DNA from: a virus
DNA length: 47,286 bases
Virus record (IMG/VR): IMGVR_UViG_3300037011_000898
Location: 1-47,286 of that record
Strand: one strand, 5' to 3'
Shown one piece after another: positions 1-8,274 of this stretch (position 1 is its first letter; each line of letters opens with the position of its first letter). A program made the translations under genes and the position numbers. Below the pieces are notes generated by a model. The model saw nothing but the letters and a program-made list of their open reading frames with translations. It ran no database searches and was not told where the DNA came from.

Positions 1-1
1 C

Positions 2-151
2 GAACGTGGCCCCGAGACGCTTGCAGTGGCAGAGATTGAGGACTGGAAGTTCTGCCGCGTCATACAGATTCTCGGCGGGATCGCGCCACAGATACGCAAG
101 GAAGGCAAGACGCCTCTGCGTGCCAACAAGGAGGTGAGCATTGAGCGGTAG
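2..151 (+). CDS. 3' end of an unidentified gene (partial)
   Basis: An open frame enters from the left edge and runs 49 codons to a TAG stop. The visible C-terminus contains the stretch EIEDWKFCRVIQILGG followed by a basic segment ending in VSIER. I do not recognise the family. Its last codons contain a strong AAGGAGGTGA ribosome-binding sequence (128-137) that serves the next gene, and the two genes overlap by 11 bases, so they are probably co-transcribed and coupled. The start lies outside the window. Confidence 0.6.
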   Translation, partial: ERGPETLAVAEIEDWKFCRVIQILGGIAPQIRKEGKTPLRANKEVSIER

Positions 152-728
152 CGAATATGCTCCACCGTCTGGTTCGGCTTTTCCGCCGGTCCTTGACGCG
201 TGCTGTTCTGTCCGTGGGTTCTGGTTTGACCACAACGACACCAGGGCGCTTTTCATGGACCTCCGCGAAGGCGAGTTTGAGACGACGAAAGGCGCGTTGG
301 TGGTCAAGCCTGACGTGGTGGCGGACTTCACCGACATGCCCTTTCCCGCCGACACGTTCCGCCTTGTCGTCTTCGATCCTCCGCACCACACGGCGCACAG
401 ACTCGGCAGCACGGACAAAGGGGCGATAGCCAGACGATATGGTCGCTTGCTGGCGAACTGGCAAGACACGCTTCGAGCCGGGTTTGCGGAGTGCTTCCGC
501 GTGCTGCAACCGCACGGCGTGTTGATCTTCAAATGGTACGACGCGGAGATCCCGGTTGCCGACGTGCTCGCGCTCACGCCAGAGAAGCCGCTTTTCGGGC
601 ATATCTCCGGCAAGGCGAGCCGGACGCACTGGATCGCGTTCTTGAAGCCGAACAAGCAATTATCCATGACTAACGACCCAAGCCTTCAGCTGCGGAAATG
701 GGGCCTGTATCCGAAACGGAAACATTGA
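141..728 (+). CDS. SAM-dependent methyltransferase-like protein
   Basis: This is a 195-residue class I methyltransferase-like protein. Residues 17-22 (VLDACC) look like the SAM-binding motif I, followed by an FWFD segment. Residues 79-82 read DPPH, in the place of the DPPY/NPPY motif of amino-methyltransferases. The rest, including a helical region and an FKWYD stretch, fits the same fold. Such short methyltransferases are common in phages and prophages; the substrate, probably DNA, is inference. The start is TTG, chosen because an in-frame stop lies just upstream (135-137) and a near-perfect Shine-Dalgarno sequence ends about 6 bases before it. The next gene begins two bases after the stop. 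Confidence 0.7.
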   Translation: MSGSEYAPPSGSAFPPVLDACCSVRGFWFDHNDTRALFMDLREGEFETTKGALVVKPDVVADFTDMPFPADTFRLVVFDPPHHTAHRLGSTDKGAIARRYGRLLANWQDTLRAGFAECFRVLQPHGVLIFKWYDAEIPVADVLALTPEKPLFGHISGKASRTHWIAFLKPNKQLSMTNDPSLQLRKWGLYPKRKH

Positions 729-729
729 C

Positions 730-1704
730 ATGAGTCGACGAGTAGAATCTATCATTGATGTCCCGCAGAAGGAGATGAGCTCTGACTTGTTCATGCCATC
801 TGACATCTTGAAACCAGATGTTCGCCAGTTGCTTCTTGGCCTGGCTGCTCCCTTTACACAGTGGGGAAAGGTTGTCGAGGTTTTTCTGATTGGCTCTCTT
901 ACAACGAAGCTGTATACAGGCGCATCAGATATTGACGTAACCCTCGTGATTGAGCCTTTTTCGGACGACTCCCTCAAGGCAGCGAAAACCGCCGCCGGTG
1001 AGAGTGCCAATCAGTCTTTTGCGCCGGGCACACGTCATGCGATCAACTTCTTTGTCCGTGATAATTGGGACGAAAGTGTTGCCGATCAAGTTTACGATGT
1101 GATCAGTAACAAGTGGATCAAGCAGACTGAGCTTCCCGTTTTTGATATACAGAGATACATCGATTCGTTTGAGAAAGTTGTGCACGTGATTGACATCACG
1201 CAAGGAGAGCTGAAGCGTGATCTTGTTGACTATGACACGCTGAATCGATTGTCTCCTGAACAAGTAAAAGAGCTTCAGACTGCTGTGCAGAAGAAGATTG
1301 ATGAAATCGACTTTGGTGCGAAGAAGCTTGCCAGTACATACAAGGTGATCCACTCACTGAGAAAGATTGCTTTCAAGGAGCCGATGACCCCTGAAGAGAT
1401 TCGACAATATCATGTCAAGAATCTCCTTCCTATCAATGTCATTTACAAGCTCCTAGAGAAGTACCATTACACCCAATTTCTCCAAGCGATCGCCCAAGCG
1501 ATAAAGGGCGCTGGTGGTGAGATCGAAGAGCCCAAGGATGTTACTGCAGTGAAGAAGGCCATGGACGTCTCAATTGAGAGCATGATTGACGAGATGACGA
1601 CATCTGGCGCTGCTGGTGCCTATGATGTTCCGCTCGGCGCCCGCCCTCAAGGAAGACGGTGTAGAGTAAAACGAAAGAAGAAGAGGGTTCAACCACTCGT
1701 ATAA
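730..1704 (+). CDS. nucleotidyltransferase-fold protein
   Basis: A 324-residue protein with a polymerase-beta-type nucleotidyltransferase signature: Gly-Ser at 55-56 in FLIGSLTTKL, then DID at 67-69 in TGASDIDVTLVIEP. These match the GS and DxD motifs that bind nucleotide and metal. The C-terminal half is helical and basic, and it ends with TTSGAAGAYDVP and a Lys/Arg-rich tail. That tail resembles end sequences seen in several phage virion proteins, so the protein may be packaged. The acceptor (tRNA, protein or small molecule) cannot be told. It follows the methyltransferase with a one-base gap. The stop codon lies within a GTATAAC sequence discussed as a promoter-like motif. Confidence 0.6.
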   Translation: MSRRVESIIDVPQKEMSSDLFMPSDILKPDVRQLLLGLAAPFTQWGKVVEVFLIGSLTTKLYTGASDIDVTLVIEPFSDDSLKAAKTAAGESANQSFAPGTRHAINFFVRDNWDESVADQVYDVISNKWIKQTELPVFDIQRYIDSFEKVVHVIDITQGELKRDLVDYDTLNRLSPEQVKELQTAVQKKIDEIDFGAKKLASTYKVIHSLRKIAFKEPMTPEEIRQYHVKNLLPINVIYKLLEKYHYTQFLQAIAQAIKGAGGEIEEPKDVTAVKKAMDVSIESMIDEMTTSGAAGAYDVPLGARPQGRRCRVKRKKKRVQPLV

Positions 1705-1726
1705 CTCCGAGAAGAAGGAGTATGAA

Positions 1727-2098
1727 ATGATCAAGAGATTGTTCACGTTTCTGGTTGTGATGATGGTCGGATTTACCGTCGGCGTTTTTGCACTGGACGC
1801 TAGAACAAGTTCGGTGGTGTCAATCACCAACTACAGTGATCTGACGGTCAACAACAACTTCCCGCATCCGTTTCGGCTCAACTCGGTGTTACTACGATTT
1901 CCCGGTTGTGTGACAAACACGTTTTCGGTGATTCTAACCCGCTCAGGTGTTCAGTTCAAGCTGTTTGAGTACTCTGGGACTTACACGAATCTGACATGGA
2001 TTCCCGAGCAGGGCCTGAACTTCAATCTGAATGATGTTATTCGGTTCACAAATTCAATCAGCACGCAAGGGAAGCTGATTTACAACTACGAAATCTAG
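1727..2098 (+). CDS. small protein with signal peptide or N-terminal membrane anchor
   Basis: A 123-residue protein of unknown family. Residues 1-23 form a basic start (MIKR) followed by a strongly hydrophobic run (LFTFLVVMMVGFTVGVFA) with a possible signal-peptidase site near residue 23. The rest is beta-rich and polar with many Asn/Thr/Ser residues, like a small extracellular or virion surface domain. A good AAGGAG ribosome-binding site precedes the ATG. A secreted or membrane-anchored phage product is the simplest reading; superinfection exclusion is possible, but nothing in the sequence proves it. Confidence 0.55.
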   Translation: MIKRLFTFLVVMMVGFTVGVFALDARTSSVVSITNYSDLTVNNNFPHPFRLNSVLLRFPGCVTNTFSVILTRSGVQFKLFEYSGTYTNLTWIPEQGLNFNLNDVIRFTNSISTQGKLIYNYEI

Positions 2099-2107
2099 GA
2101 GAGACAG

Positions 2108-2497
2108 ATGGACATCCAAGCAGCAAAGTACGGTAGTTATCTCGTCATCATCCTCAGGGTTTACAACCCCTCATCGGATGCTGCTGAGGATCCTTCTGTG
2201 GCAGCGGCAAATCTCTATACCGTTGCGGGCGGAGTATTGACACTTCTCGCCTCGGTAAATCTCGCACAAATTGGAGTAATTCCGGGAATCTGGGGAGGGG
2301 CGTACAATCTCGGTGCTACGGACATGAGCAACATTGTCGTGATTGCCCAGGTAACTGTTGGCGGTGTTGATCGCAGTACAGCCAAGTTGCTTGGTTCAGC
2401 TGGGTCGGTCTCAACGGTGATGACAATAGGGGCTCCTCAGATTACCGTGACTCCGGGACCAGTTGATGTTCAGGGTGCCAAGAATGCAGCTCCGTAG
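2108..2497 (+). CDS. small beta-rich protein, probable virion component
   Basis: A 129-residue protein with no Cys and many Val, Gly, Ala and Ser residues, predicted by eye to be a beta-sandwich. It ends in a Pro/Val/Gln-rich tail (TVTPGPVDVQGAKNAAP). There is no recognisable catalytic motif. AGGAGAG precedes the ATG, and the gene lies nine bases after the preceding one and nine before the next, so all three are probably one transcript. Its composition resembles small decoration or fibre-associated proteins of phages. This is inference from composition and context only. Confidence 0.5.
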   Translation: MDIQAAKYGSYLVIILRVYNPSSDAAEDPSVAAANLYTVAGGVLTLLASVNLAQIGVIPGIWGGAYNLGATDMSNIVVIAQVTVGGVDRSTAKLLGSAGSVSTVMTIGAPQITVTPGPVDVQGAKNAAP

Positions 2498-2506
2498 GAG
2501 GACACA

Positions 2507-3484
2507 ATGAAAGAAGAGAAGCCCGAGAACGAGGATTTGCAGATTATTCCTCGCGCTGATCTGACCGAAGCCGTTGATGACGATGACACTGATGAAGGGG
2601 AAGAGCTCGCTCCTGAGGGAATTGACGACGTCGAAGAGGTCGAGCCCGAGGAGGAGCCTGAGGAGCCTGAGGAGCCTGAGGAGCCTGAGGAGCCAGAAGA
2701 GGAAGAGCTCGTTTCTGGGGTGGATGCCGAGGTTTCTGACTTGGTGAGTGAAATCTTTCCTGATCTTGGTATGTTTGGTGACAGTGTTGTTGACACAGTA
2801 CAAGAGCTCATTGATGGCCTAGCAAAAGAGACTGATGCATGGGAAGCGTTTCAGAGAATTGTCAATGACAAGCGCGAGGCGCTTTCAGGCGGTATGCCTG
2901 AAGAGGGTTTGATGATTACCCCTCGTGCCGACCTGGTTGAGATTAAGAAGCCCGAACCCCGTCGGTCTGATCGTCCTCTCAAAGCCCATGCCGAGTTGGC
3001 CGACAAGTTCCTTGAGACCAGGAAGGCTGTCGAAGAGCTCACTCAGCAGATGGCAGCAGTCAGGGCGATCATCGCCGAGAAGGAAAAGGTTGCGGGCACG
3101 CTGGCCACGGAGCTGATGCAGTATGTCGAGGAGTACGCGAGCAGGACAATGATGACCAGGAAGATCCTGTTGCAGCTAGAGGACGTTCCTCCTCACAAGT
3201 CCCAGGTTCCTCGGTACAAGGAAGTGATTGAGTACATGCTGGGTAAGCTCGAGAGTGTAAGCAAGGACATGCGCAAGGAAGCCGAGGCATTCATTGAAGC
3301 CGCCAAGTCCGAAGTTCCTGGTCGCACAGAGCTCATGTACAAGGAGATGGAATCCTCAGTGATGGGCGAAGCCTGGAAGGCTTTCCGGAAGATCCTCGAC
3401 AAGGTCCAGGCAATGGGCGCCAAGTCTCGTGAGGAGTTGGAGGATCTTGAGACCCAGCTAGGGAGCTTGGTAGCACAGATGTGA
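2507..3484 (+). CDS. acidic, coiled-coil, probable virion-associated protein
   Basis: A 325-residue protein. Residues 1-70 are very acidic, with a Pro-Glu-Glu tandem run coded by a 9-bp DNA repeat. The middle and C-terminus are long, charged, helical and likely coiled coil. Two related stretches are visible: EDLQIIPRADLTEA near the start and EGLMITPRADLVEI near residue 140. Both contain L-x-E, which resembles the T4 prohead-protease cleavage consensus. No enzyme motif is seen. Together with the neighbouring acidic genes it may be an internal head or scaffold-associated protein; that is inference. Confidence 0.55.
   Translation: MKEEKPENEDLQIIPRADLTEAVDDDDTDEGEELAPEGIDDVEEVEPEEEPEEPEEPEEPEEPEEEELVSGVDAEVSDLVSEIFPDLGMFGDSVVDTVQELIDGLAKETDAWEAFQRIVNDKREALSGGMPEEGLMITPRADLVEIKKPEPRRSDRPLKAHAELADKFLETRKAVEELTQQMAAVRAIIAEKEKVAGTLATELMQYVEEYASRTMMTRKILLQLEDVPPHKSQVPRYKEVIEYMLGKLESVSKDMRKEAEAFIEAAKSEVPGRTELMYKEMESSVMGEAWKAFRKILDKVQAMGAKSREELEDLETQLGSLVAQM
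2651..2694 (+). repeat. 9-bp in-frame tandem repeat (Pro-Glu-Glu coding)
   Basis: Five consecutive units of GAGGAGCCT (the last ending GAGGAGCCA) encode Glu-Glu-Pro repeats inside the acidic N-terminus of the surrounding gene. The units are identical at the DNA level, so slippage could change their number without shifting the frame. Confidence 0.85.
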
Positions 3485-3494
3485 AGGAAAGTTG

Positions 3495-4058
3495 ATGCCT
3501 GACAACAAAGTCTCCAACCAACCGTCACTCGAGGAAGCCCGCAAACGGGCACTGAGCGGGTTGAAGCGCGTTAAGGCCGCATCTCGCGTTCGGCATCTGA
3601 ACATCAAAGGCGCCAAGGCCAAGTACGCGCGACCTCTAATCAAAGGAAAACTAGCGGCTGTCAGAGCACTTCGGCCGAGGGCCCCCGGAGCAATTCCGAG
3701 ACCTCCTTTCGTTCGAAAACTTCCGTCAGTCCCTCCTGAGTTGATGGGGTTACGACGAGTCAAGGGCATAAAGGAGCTTCTCCCTCTTGCCAGAGCAGTA
3801 TCTGGAATGAGGCCGGCTCAAGGAACAGTCACAACTTGGAAGGACATTGAACTCATACCCGTAATCAGTTCGAACGTCGCATCCTACGGTTACAGTGAAG
3901 AGCTACAAATGCTTGTAGTACAGTTCCTCGACGGGTCAATATACGAGTACTATAGTGTTCCAAAGGATGTTTGGCTGTTGATGGAGACAGCACCTTCGAA
4001 AGGGCACGCAGTATGGCAATACCTGAGAGACCAGTATCCATACCAGCGGGTGGCGTGA
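3495..4058 (+). CDS. KTSC-domain protein
   Basis: A 187-residue protein. The N-terminal 110 residues are very basic and Pro-rich. Residues of about 115-187 match the KTSC domain: SSNVASYGYSEELQMLVVQF, then a YEYYSVP segment, then APSKGHAVWQYLRDQYPYQ. KTSC is a small domain often found alone in phages and at the end of some lysyl-tRNA synthetases; its role is not settled, though nucleic-acid binding has been suggested. I chose ATG at 3495 rather than TTG three bases upstream because GGAAAG lies at a suitable distance. It overlaps the next gene by 46 bases. Confidence 0.75.
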   Translation: MPDNKVSNQPSLEEARKRALSGLKRVKAASRVRHLNIKGAKAKYARPLIKGKLAAVRALRPRAPGAIPRPPFVRKLPSVPPELMGLRRVKGIKELLPLARAVSGMRPAQGTVTTWKDIELIPVISSNVASYGYSEELQMLVVQFLDGSIYEYYSVPKDVWLLMETAPSKGHAVWQYLRDQYPYQRVA

Positions 4059-5344
4059 AAGATCTCGTTGACGAAAGAACCGCCACGGCGCTTGGCAATA
4101 TCCTTTCACATACTGGTTCTGACAGCACCAATTCGACCACCCCGGCGCCTGTGAAAGCCAAAGGTGACTTGGATGAAAACACCACGAAGGGTCTGGTTTC
4201 GATTCTGTCGAAGATGAAGCGTGAAGGCACACCTGTTCAGGAAGAACCCGTCGAACCTCCTATTGTCAATGAAGCCGAGATGAAGTTTGCCCATCCTGAG
4301 AAGAAGGCTTGGCTTCAGACAGGTGATGAGGAGCTTAATGAGCTTCTCCCCACTTTGTCAGACAAGGAAAAGAGTTATCTGGAGATGATTGGGTCCAAGT
4401 CGTATGAGGAGATGATTGCGCGAATCGAGCAGTACACAGGGATTCGTGCCAATCGGATGAACCTGCCTTCGCTGATCAGTATCATGTTTCAGACGGTGCA
4501 AGAAATCCGACGCATTGAAAGCACTCACAAGCATCAGATCGAGAGTCTGGCCCTTGATACCGTTCTGGAGTATCCTGAATTTACCATGGTGAAGGAAGCA
4601 TACTACAACGATGAGGTCAAGTTTGATGTAAAGCTTGAGTTGCCCAGCCTTCAGATGCCCGAGGAAAAGGAGCCCGAAGAGGGTGATTTAACTGATCTTG
4701 AGAAGGCTAACTTGGCGTTTACCGGGCTCGATCTTGACCAGCAGAAGATCAAGCGTCGATTAGCAAATCTGCTCATCCAAGGACAGGCAGTGAATAAGCT
4801 TTACCTGTTCAACTTGATCAAGGAACAGATTGATGCGATCGACCCGCATCTGATGAATCTGTACGGGATAATCGCCAGTACGGCGCAACTCGGGTATTGG
4901 GCTTTGCCGTTTGGGGCCGAACTTGCTGCACTTGCCAACCCAGAACAACAAGGTGGATCTGAAGAGGTCACCCCAAAGGAAGACAAGTATCTGATCAAAG
5001 TTCGTGGGCAGAGCCTGAACATTCTGATTCACGAACTTGTGAAAGGAATCTACGAGTGGATCTCGCTCGATCCCGCACTGAAGCAAGCAATGGACGCAGA
5101 GCATCCCAGCAGCGAAGTTAAAGACATCATTGCCGGCCCCGAGCTTGCCAAGGCATTCATGAGCTACTTCTCGCCTGAGAAGCACGAGATTGTTCCTCTC
5201 GTTCACAAGAAGTTTCTGCAACTTGACGCGAAGGATGTAAAAGAGGTTTTTGCTAAGTCTCAGCGTGGTAAAGAGGTAATGCAAGAACTCATTGATGATG
5301 CAGAAGCTGAATGGGCTGAATATCACAAGCAGAAGGGCGGATAA
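4013..5344 (+). CDS. unidentified large phage protein, probably virion-associated
   Basis: A 443-residue, mostly helical, acidic protein of unknown family. The N-terminal part is low complexity, and the folded part starts around residue 95. There is an acidic loop (EEKEPEEGDLTDLEK) and a hydrophobic segment YGIIASTAQLGYWALPFG that could be buried or membrane-interacting. ATG at 4013 is preceded by AAAGGG. A TTG 42 bases upstream would lengthen the overlap with the KTSC gene and is less likely. It sits in a run of acidic genes whose products look like head or ejection proteins, but no motif proves this. Confidence 0.55.
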   Translation: MAIPERPVSIPAGGVKDLVDERTATALGNILSHTGSDSTNSTTPAPVKAKGDLDENTTKGLVSILSKMKREGTPVQEEPVEPPIVNEAEMKFAHPEKKAWLQTGDEELNELLPTLSDKEKSYLEMIGSKSYEEMIARIEQYTGIRANRMNLPSLISIMFQTVQEIRRIESTHKHQIESLALDTVLEYPEFTMVKEAYYNDEVKFDVKLELPSLQMPEEKEPEEGDLTDLEKANLAFTGLDLDQQKIKRRLANLLIQGQAVNKLYLFNLIKEQIDAIDPHLMNLYGIIASTAQLGYWALPFGAELAALANPEQQGGSEEVTPKEDKYLIKVRGQSLNILIHELVKGIYEWISLDPALKQAMDAEHPSSEVKDIIAGPELAKAFMSYFSPEKHEIVPLVHKKFLQLDAKDVKEVFAKSQRGKEVMQELIDDAEAEWAEYHKQKGG

Positions 5345-5346
5345 GC

Positions 5347-7158
5347 ATGAATGATCTTCGAGAGAGCATGAAACGAATCTTTAGCACTCGGCCGAAGCCG
5401 ATTGCCGTGCAGGAAGTGAAGTCGAGAGAGGAAGCCACCAGGTTTGCCCCTGACTGCTCGGTCACAAAGAACCCTGCTTACTTTGTGGAGGGGTGGCTCG
5501 GCGGGGGCAAGCTTCTGTTTGTCCTCAAGGAAGGCGTCCTTCAGGCGGCCGTGGTGGTCTGGCCTGACAACTCCTTCGTTGCCGCTGACGCACAGGACAA
5601 GCCACTTCACTTAGAAGCTCTCTCGAAGATCGTCGACTTGTCACTTATCAACCTCACCGAAGCTGCCTCGGATACAAACAAGCATATTCTCGAAGACGAC
5701 GTGAAGAACTGGATCTCGTCAAAGATCAACGCGGCCTTGCTCGCCCTTGGTGTTGATAAGGAGAAGTGGAGCTCGGTAGAAGACGTTGTCTTCTCCGCAG
5801 CGCTGGCAGGCAAACTCGGTGATGGAACCCCTTCCCAGGCTACCGCTGCGGCAATTGCGGACATGGTCACGGAACTGTCAGGCACTACCGCAGCTCCGAC
5901 CCCAGAACCGGAAGTTGCCGCAGGTCCTGAGACTATGCCTGTGGGTCCTGAAGTGGGCCTCGAAGGTGAGACTGACGTCGCAGTTCCTGAAGAGCCCGAA
6001 CCCGGTGAGGATCTTTCTGGGGTCGAAGCCGAGATCGACAAGATGGCAGCAGAAGAAGAGCCCGAGGAGGAAGGTGAACCGGGGCCTGAAGAGGAGCCAT
6101 CTGAAGAAGAGCCCGAAGCTCCCGAAGGCGAAGAAGAGCCTGGGTTGAAGGGCGTCGAAGCCGAGATCGACAAAGAAGCTGGTGAGGAAGGCAACGAGTT
6201 TGCAAAGGTTCACAAAGGTCGGGCAGAACTCAAGCATATGAAGCCCGAGGACTTCGACGAGGAGGCCCTCAAGAAAGGTACTCAGCATGAGCTTGAGCAC
6301 ACCGACGACTCCAAGGTTGCTCAGCAGATCGCGATGGACCACCTTGCCGAAGATCCCAAGTACTACGAGAAGTTAGAGAAGATGGAGAAGGGCAAAAAGG
6401 CAAAGACCGAATCTGCTCATGAGCTTGTCGCAACCATTGAGTTTCCTGATATGGCTCTTGATGCTTCTGCGTTGGAGAAGTTTGGTCGAGACAACGCGCC
6501 GCGGACTGCCTTTGATGTCACTCAAGAGGAAGGTGGATATGAAGCCTACTACGGAGAGGCAGACGAAGTCTTTCATGGTCCGACAGTCAGGGCACTCGCT
6601 CAGCAGATCAAGAGCTTTCTCCAAGGTGATCCTGTCGTAAAGAGTGCGGGGAGATTTGTGATCACTATGAAGGAAGGAAAGACTGAAGGTCTTTTCAAGA
6701 AAACTCCTTGGTCTGCTCGAATTGATGAACCAAACAATAGAGTACTAATGTTTGATCTTCAATATCAAGGTGATAATGAAGCAGAAGCACAAAAGGAGGC
6801 AGAAGCTTTGGCGGCTATGCATCCTGAAGGGAAACTTACAGCGGTAACGAGAGGAAAGCCGGCTTATTTCCCTTATGAACCCCGTTCGGATGATTATCCG
6901 AGCGTTGCTGCTGCTGTTACTGCTTCTAAAGAAATCGATACTTTGGTTGACCAACTTCTCGAGCAGCCTGTTGAAGCTCCTGCAAAGCCCGCAGCTCCCC
7001 CGAAGGAGAAGCCTGCTTCAACACCTGTCAAATCACCGTCCAAGCCGTCGACACCGATCCGCCCCCAGCCGGGACAGAATCCGCACCCAAAAGCATCATT
7101 GAAGGACATCGAATTGTTCAAGAAGGTCCGGACGGAGCGAAAGCACACACACGCGTGA
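5347..7158 (+). CDS. acidic multidomain protein with DUF5661-like domain
   Basis: A 603-residue protein. Residues 1-180 look globular. Residues of about 185-275 are a Pro/Glu-rich linker with VEAEIDK repeated twice. Residues of about 295-345 (LKHMKPEDFDEEALKKGTQH, then a segment ending in MDHLAEDPKYYEKLEKME) match the DUF5661 pattern found in phage proteins, which has a conserved His/Glu/His-rich core. A second globular region follows, and a Pro/Lys-rich tail ends the protein. An LTEA tetrapeptide near residue 103 resembles a prohead-protease site. It starts two bases after the preceding stop. Its function is unknown; a virion-associated role is inferred from the neighbours. Confidence 0.6.
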   Translation: MNDLRESMKRIFSTRPKPIAVQEVKSREEATRFAPDCSVTKNPAYFVEGWLGGGKLLFVLKEGVLQAAVVVWPDNSFVAADAQDKPLHLEALSKIVDLSLINLTEAASDTNKHILEDDVKNWISSKINAALLALGVDKEKWSSVEDVVFSAALAGKLGDGTPSQATAAAIADMVTELSGTTAAPTPEPEVAAGPETMPVGPEVGLEGETDVAVPEEPEPGEDLSGVEAEIDKMAAEEEPEEEGEPGPEEEPSEEEPEAPEGEEEPGLKGVEAEIDKEAGEEGNEFAKVHKGRAELKHMKPEDFDEEALKKGTQHELEHTDDSKVAQQIAMDHLAEDPKYYEKLEKMEKGKKAKTESAHELVATIEFPDMALDASALEKFGRDNAPRTAFDVTQEEGGYEAYYGEADEVFHGPTVRALAQQIKSFLQGDPVVKSAGRFVITMKEGKTEGLFKKTPWSARIDEPNNRVLMFDLQYQGDNEAEAQKEAEALAAMHPEGKLTAVTRGKPAYFPYEPRSDDYPSVAAAVTASKEIDTLVDQLLEQPVEAPAKPAAPPKEKPASTPVKSPSKPSTPIRPQPGQNPHPKASLKDIELFKKVRTERKHTHA

Positions 7159-7220
7159 TCGTCAAACAATCCGGATCAGGTCGTACAGCCAGTATTACTG
7201 ATACGAACGAGGAAGATGTT

Positions 7221-7904
7221 ATGACGCCAGAACTGAAAACGGTATTGTCCAAGTTCCATCAGAGATACGGGCAAAAGAAGCGTAAATCGAGTTCGCTCGG
7301 TACCTTTGGCGGTCCTTTCGGGAAACCCGGAGCTCTGACTCGAATGGCAGCTATCGGTTCTCTCGCCACAGCACCTACTGCACTTGGTGCTATTGGAGGA
7401 GGGATAATTGGCGGGCCATTCGGAGCAGTAGTAGGAGCGGGGTTAGGTGCTCTTGGTACCGGAATTGCGGCAAGGATCGGGCTGAAGTCTGCGGCCAAGG
7501 CCGCTGAGAAGGAAAAACAGGACCTCGAAGATTACTATCGACGAATGGAGTTGAGGAGAGCTCGTACTGCTGCGCGTCCCGGGCCTTTGGGCCCCAAAGA
7601 AGAGCCCCTTTCTCCTGAAGAGGAAGAGGAAGAGGAAAAAGAGAAGCTGGAGTCAACCCAGTGGCCTTCGATTGGTGATGATGTCATGATTGATCTTCCT
7701 GAGGGGAGCTTCCTTGGTAAAGTTCTTGATGTCAAGGGTGATACGATTTCGGTGGATGTTGGTGAAGGTGATCTTGTCGATGTAAATCGAGAGCAAGTAC
7801 TTTCCCCCGATGTGAAAGAAAGCGTTCTTGAGCACATCGAATCAGAAGAAGATGTGATGAAAGTAATTGACGAAGTAGTTCGTCAAGATGTGTTGAAACT
7901 CTAG
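7221..7904 (+). CDS. glycine-zipper membrane-active protein with C-terminal SH3-like domain
   Basis: A 227-residue protein. Residues of about 36-85 form a Gly/Ala-rich hydrophobic region (GAIGGGIIGGPFGAVVGAG) with GxxxG spacing typical of membrane-inserting glycine zippers. A charged linker follows (poly-Glu at about 135-145). Residues of about 150-195 read like a small SH3/KOW-type barrel (GDDVMIDLPEG, GKVLDVKGDTISVDVGEGD). ATG at 7221 has GAGGAAG upstream; a GTG at 7155 overlapping the preceding stop would add 22 residues. A membrane-perforating ejection protein is one possible role, inferred from composition. Confidence 0.55.
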   Translation: MTPELKTVLSKFHQRYGQKKRKSSSLGTFGGPFGKPGALTRMAAIGSLATAPTALGAIGGGIIGGPFGAVVGAGLGALGTGIAARIGLKSAAKAAEKEKQDLEDYYRRMELRRARTAARPGPLGPKEEPLSPEEEEEEEKEKLESTQWPSIGDDVMIDLPEGSFLGKVLDVKGDTISVDVGEGDLVDVNREQVLSPDVKESVLEHIESEEDVMKVIDEVVRQDVLKL

Positions 7905-7914
7905 GAGGTGTACC

Positions 7915-8259
7915 GTGCTGGTTACTCAGAGTGATGTTTTTGATATTCCGATGTCGCTGAGTGTTGTCCTGAACATCAGGGAAAACAATACCTATCAGCG
8001 TTCGTTGTACTTCAAGAATCTGCTCGGCGCTGACACGCTGGCCTTTCAGATCGAGACTTCCGCTGATGGCGGGAGTACCTGGACTCTGATTGATACGGCG
8101 TTCAGTGTGGCGGGTGGAGAAATCGTTGTCAAAGAGATCACCGCTCCTAACATTCTCCGCGTCCGTGCAAGCGGGGGTGGGAATGACCGTGATGCCTACA
8201 TTGCCTATGCTCGTTTCATCGAAGACGAAGACCACGAGTGGGTAACTCCCGCCATCTAG
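7915..8259 (+). CDS. small beta-sandwich protein, candidate virion decoration protein
   Basis: A 114-residue protein with a GTG start preceded by a perfect AGGAGGTG. Residues of about 43-60 contain ETSADGGSTWTLIDTAF. The E-S-x-DG-x-x-WTL pattern recurs in the gene at 24618 (ESNDGTNWTLV), and both then have an R[VI]R strand. This is typical of small jelly-roll or Ig-like proteins on phage surfaces, which suggests a distant paralogous pair. There is no enzyme motif. It closes the first block of acidic and virion-type genes. Confidence 0.5.
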   Translation: MLVTQSDVFDIPMSLSVVLNIRENNTYQRSLYFKNLLGADTLAFQIETSADGGSTWTLIDTAFSVAGGEIVVKEITAPNILRVRASGGGNDRDAYIAYARFIEDEDHEWVTPAI

Positions 8260-8274
8260 GTTGTAACAACCTAC

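Noticed and set aside
60-659. 199-codon open frame on the - strand
   Set aside because: It lies opposite the methyltransferase gene, which has clear motifs and a strong ribosome-binding site.
5607-6194. Ser/Pro-rich open frame on the - strand
   Set aside because: It is the reverse of the Glu/Pro-rich linker codons; the composition is a mirror of low-complexity DNA.
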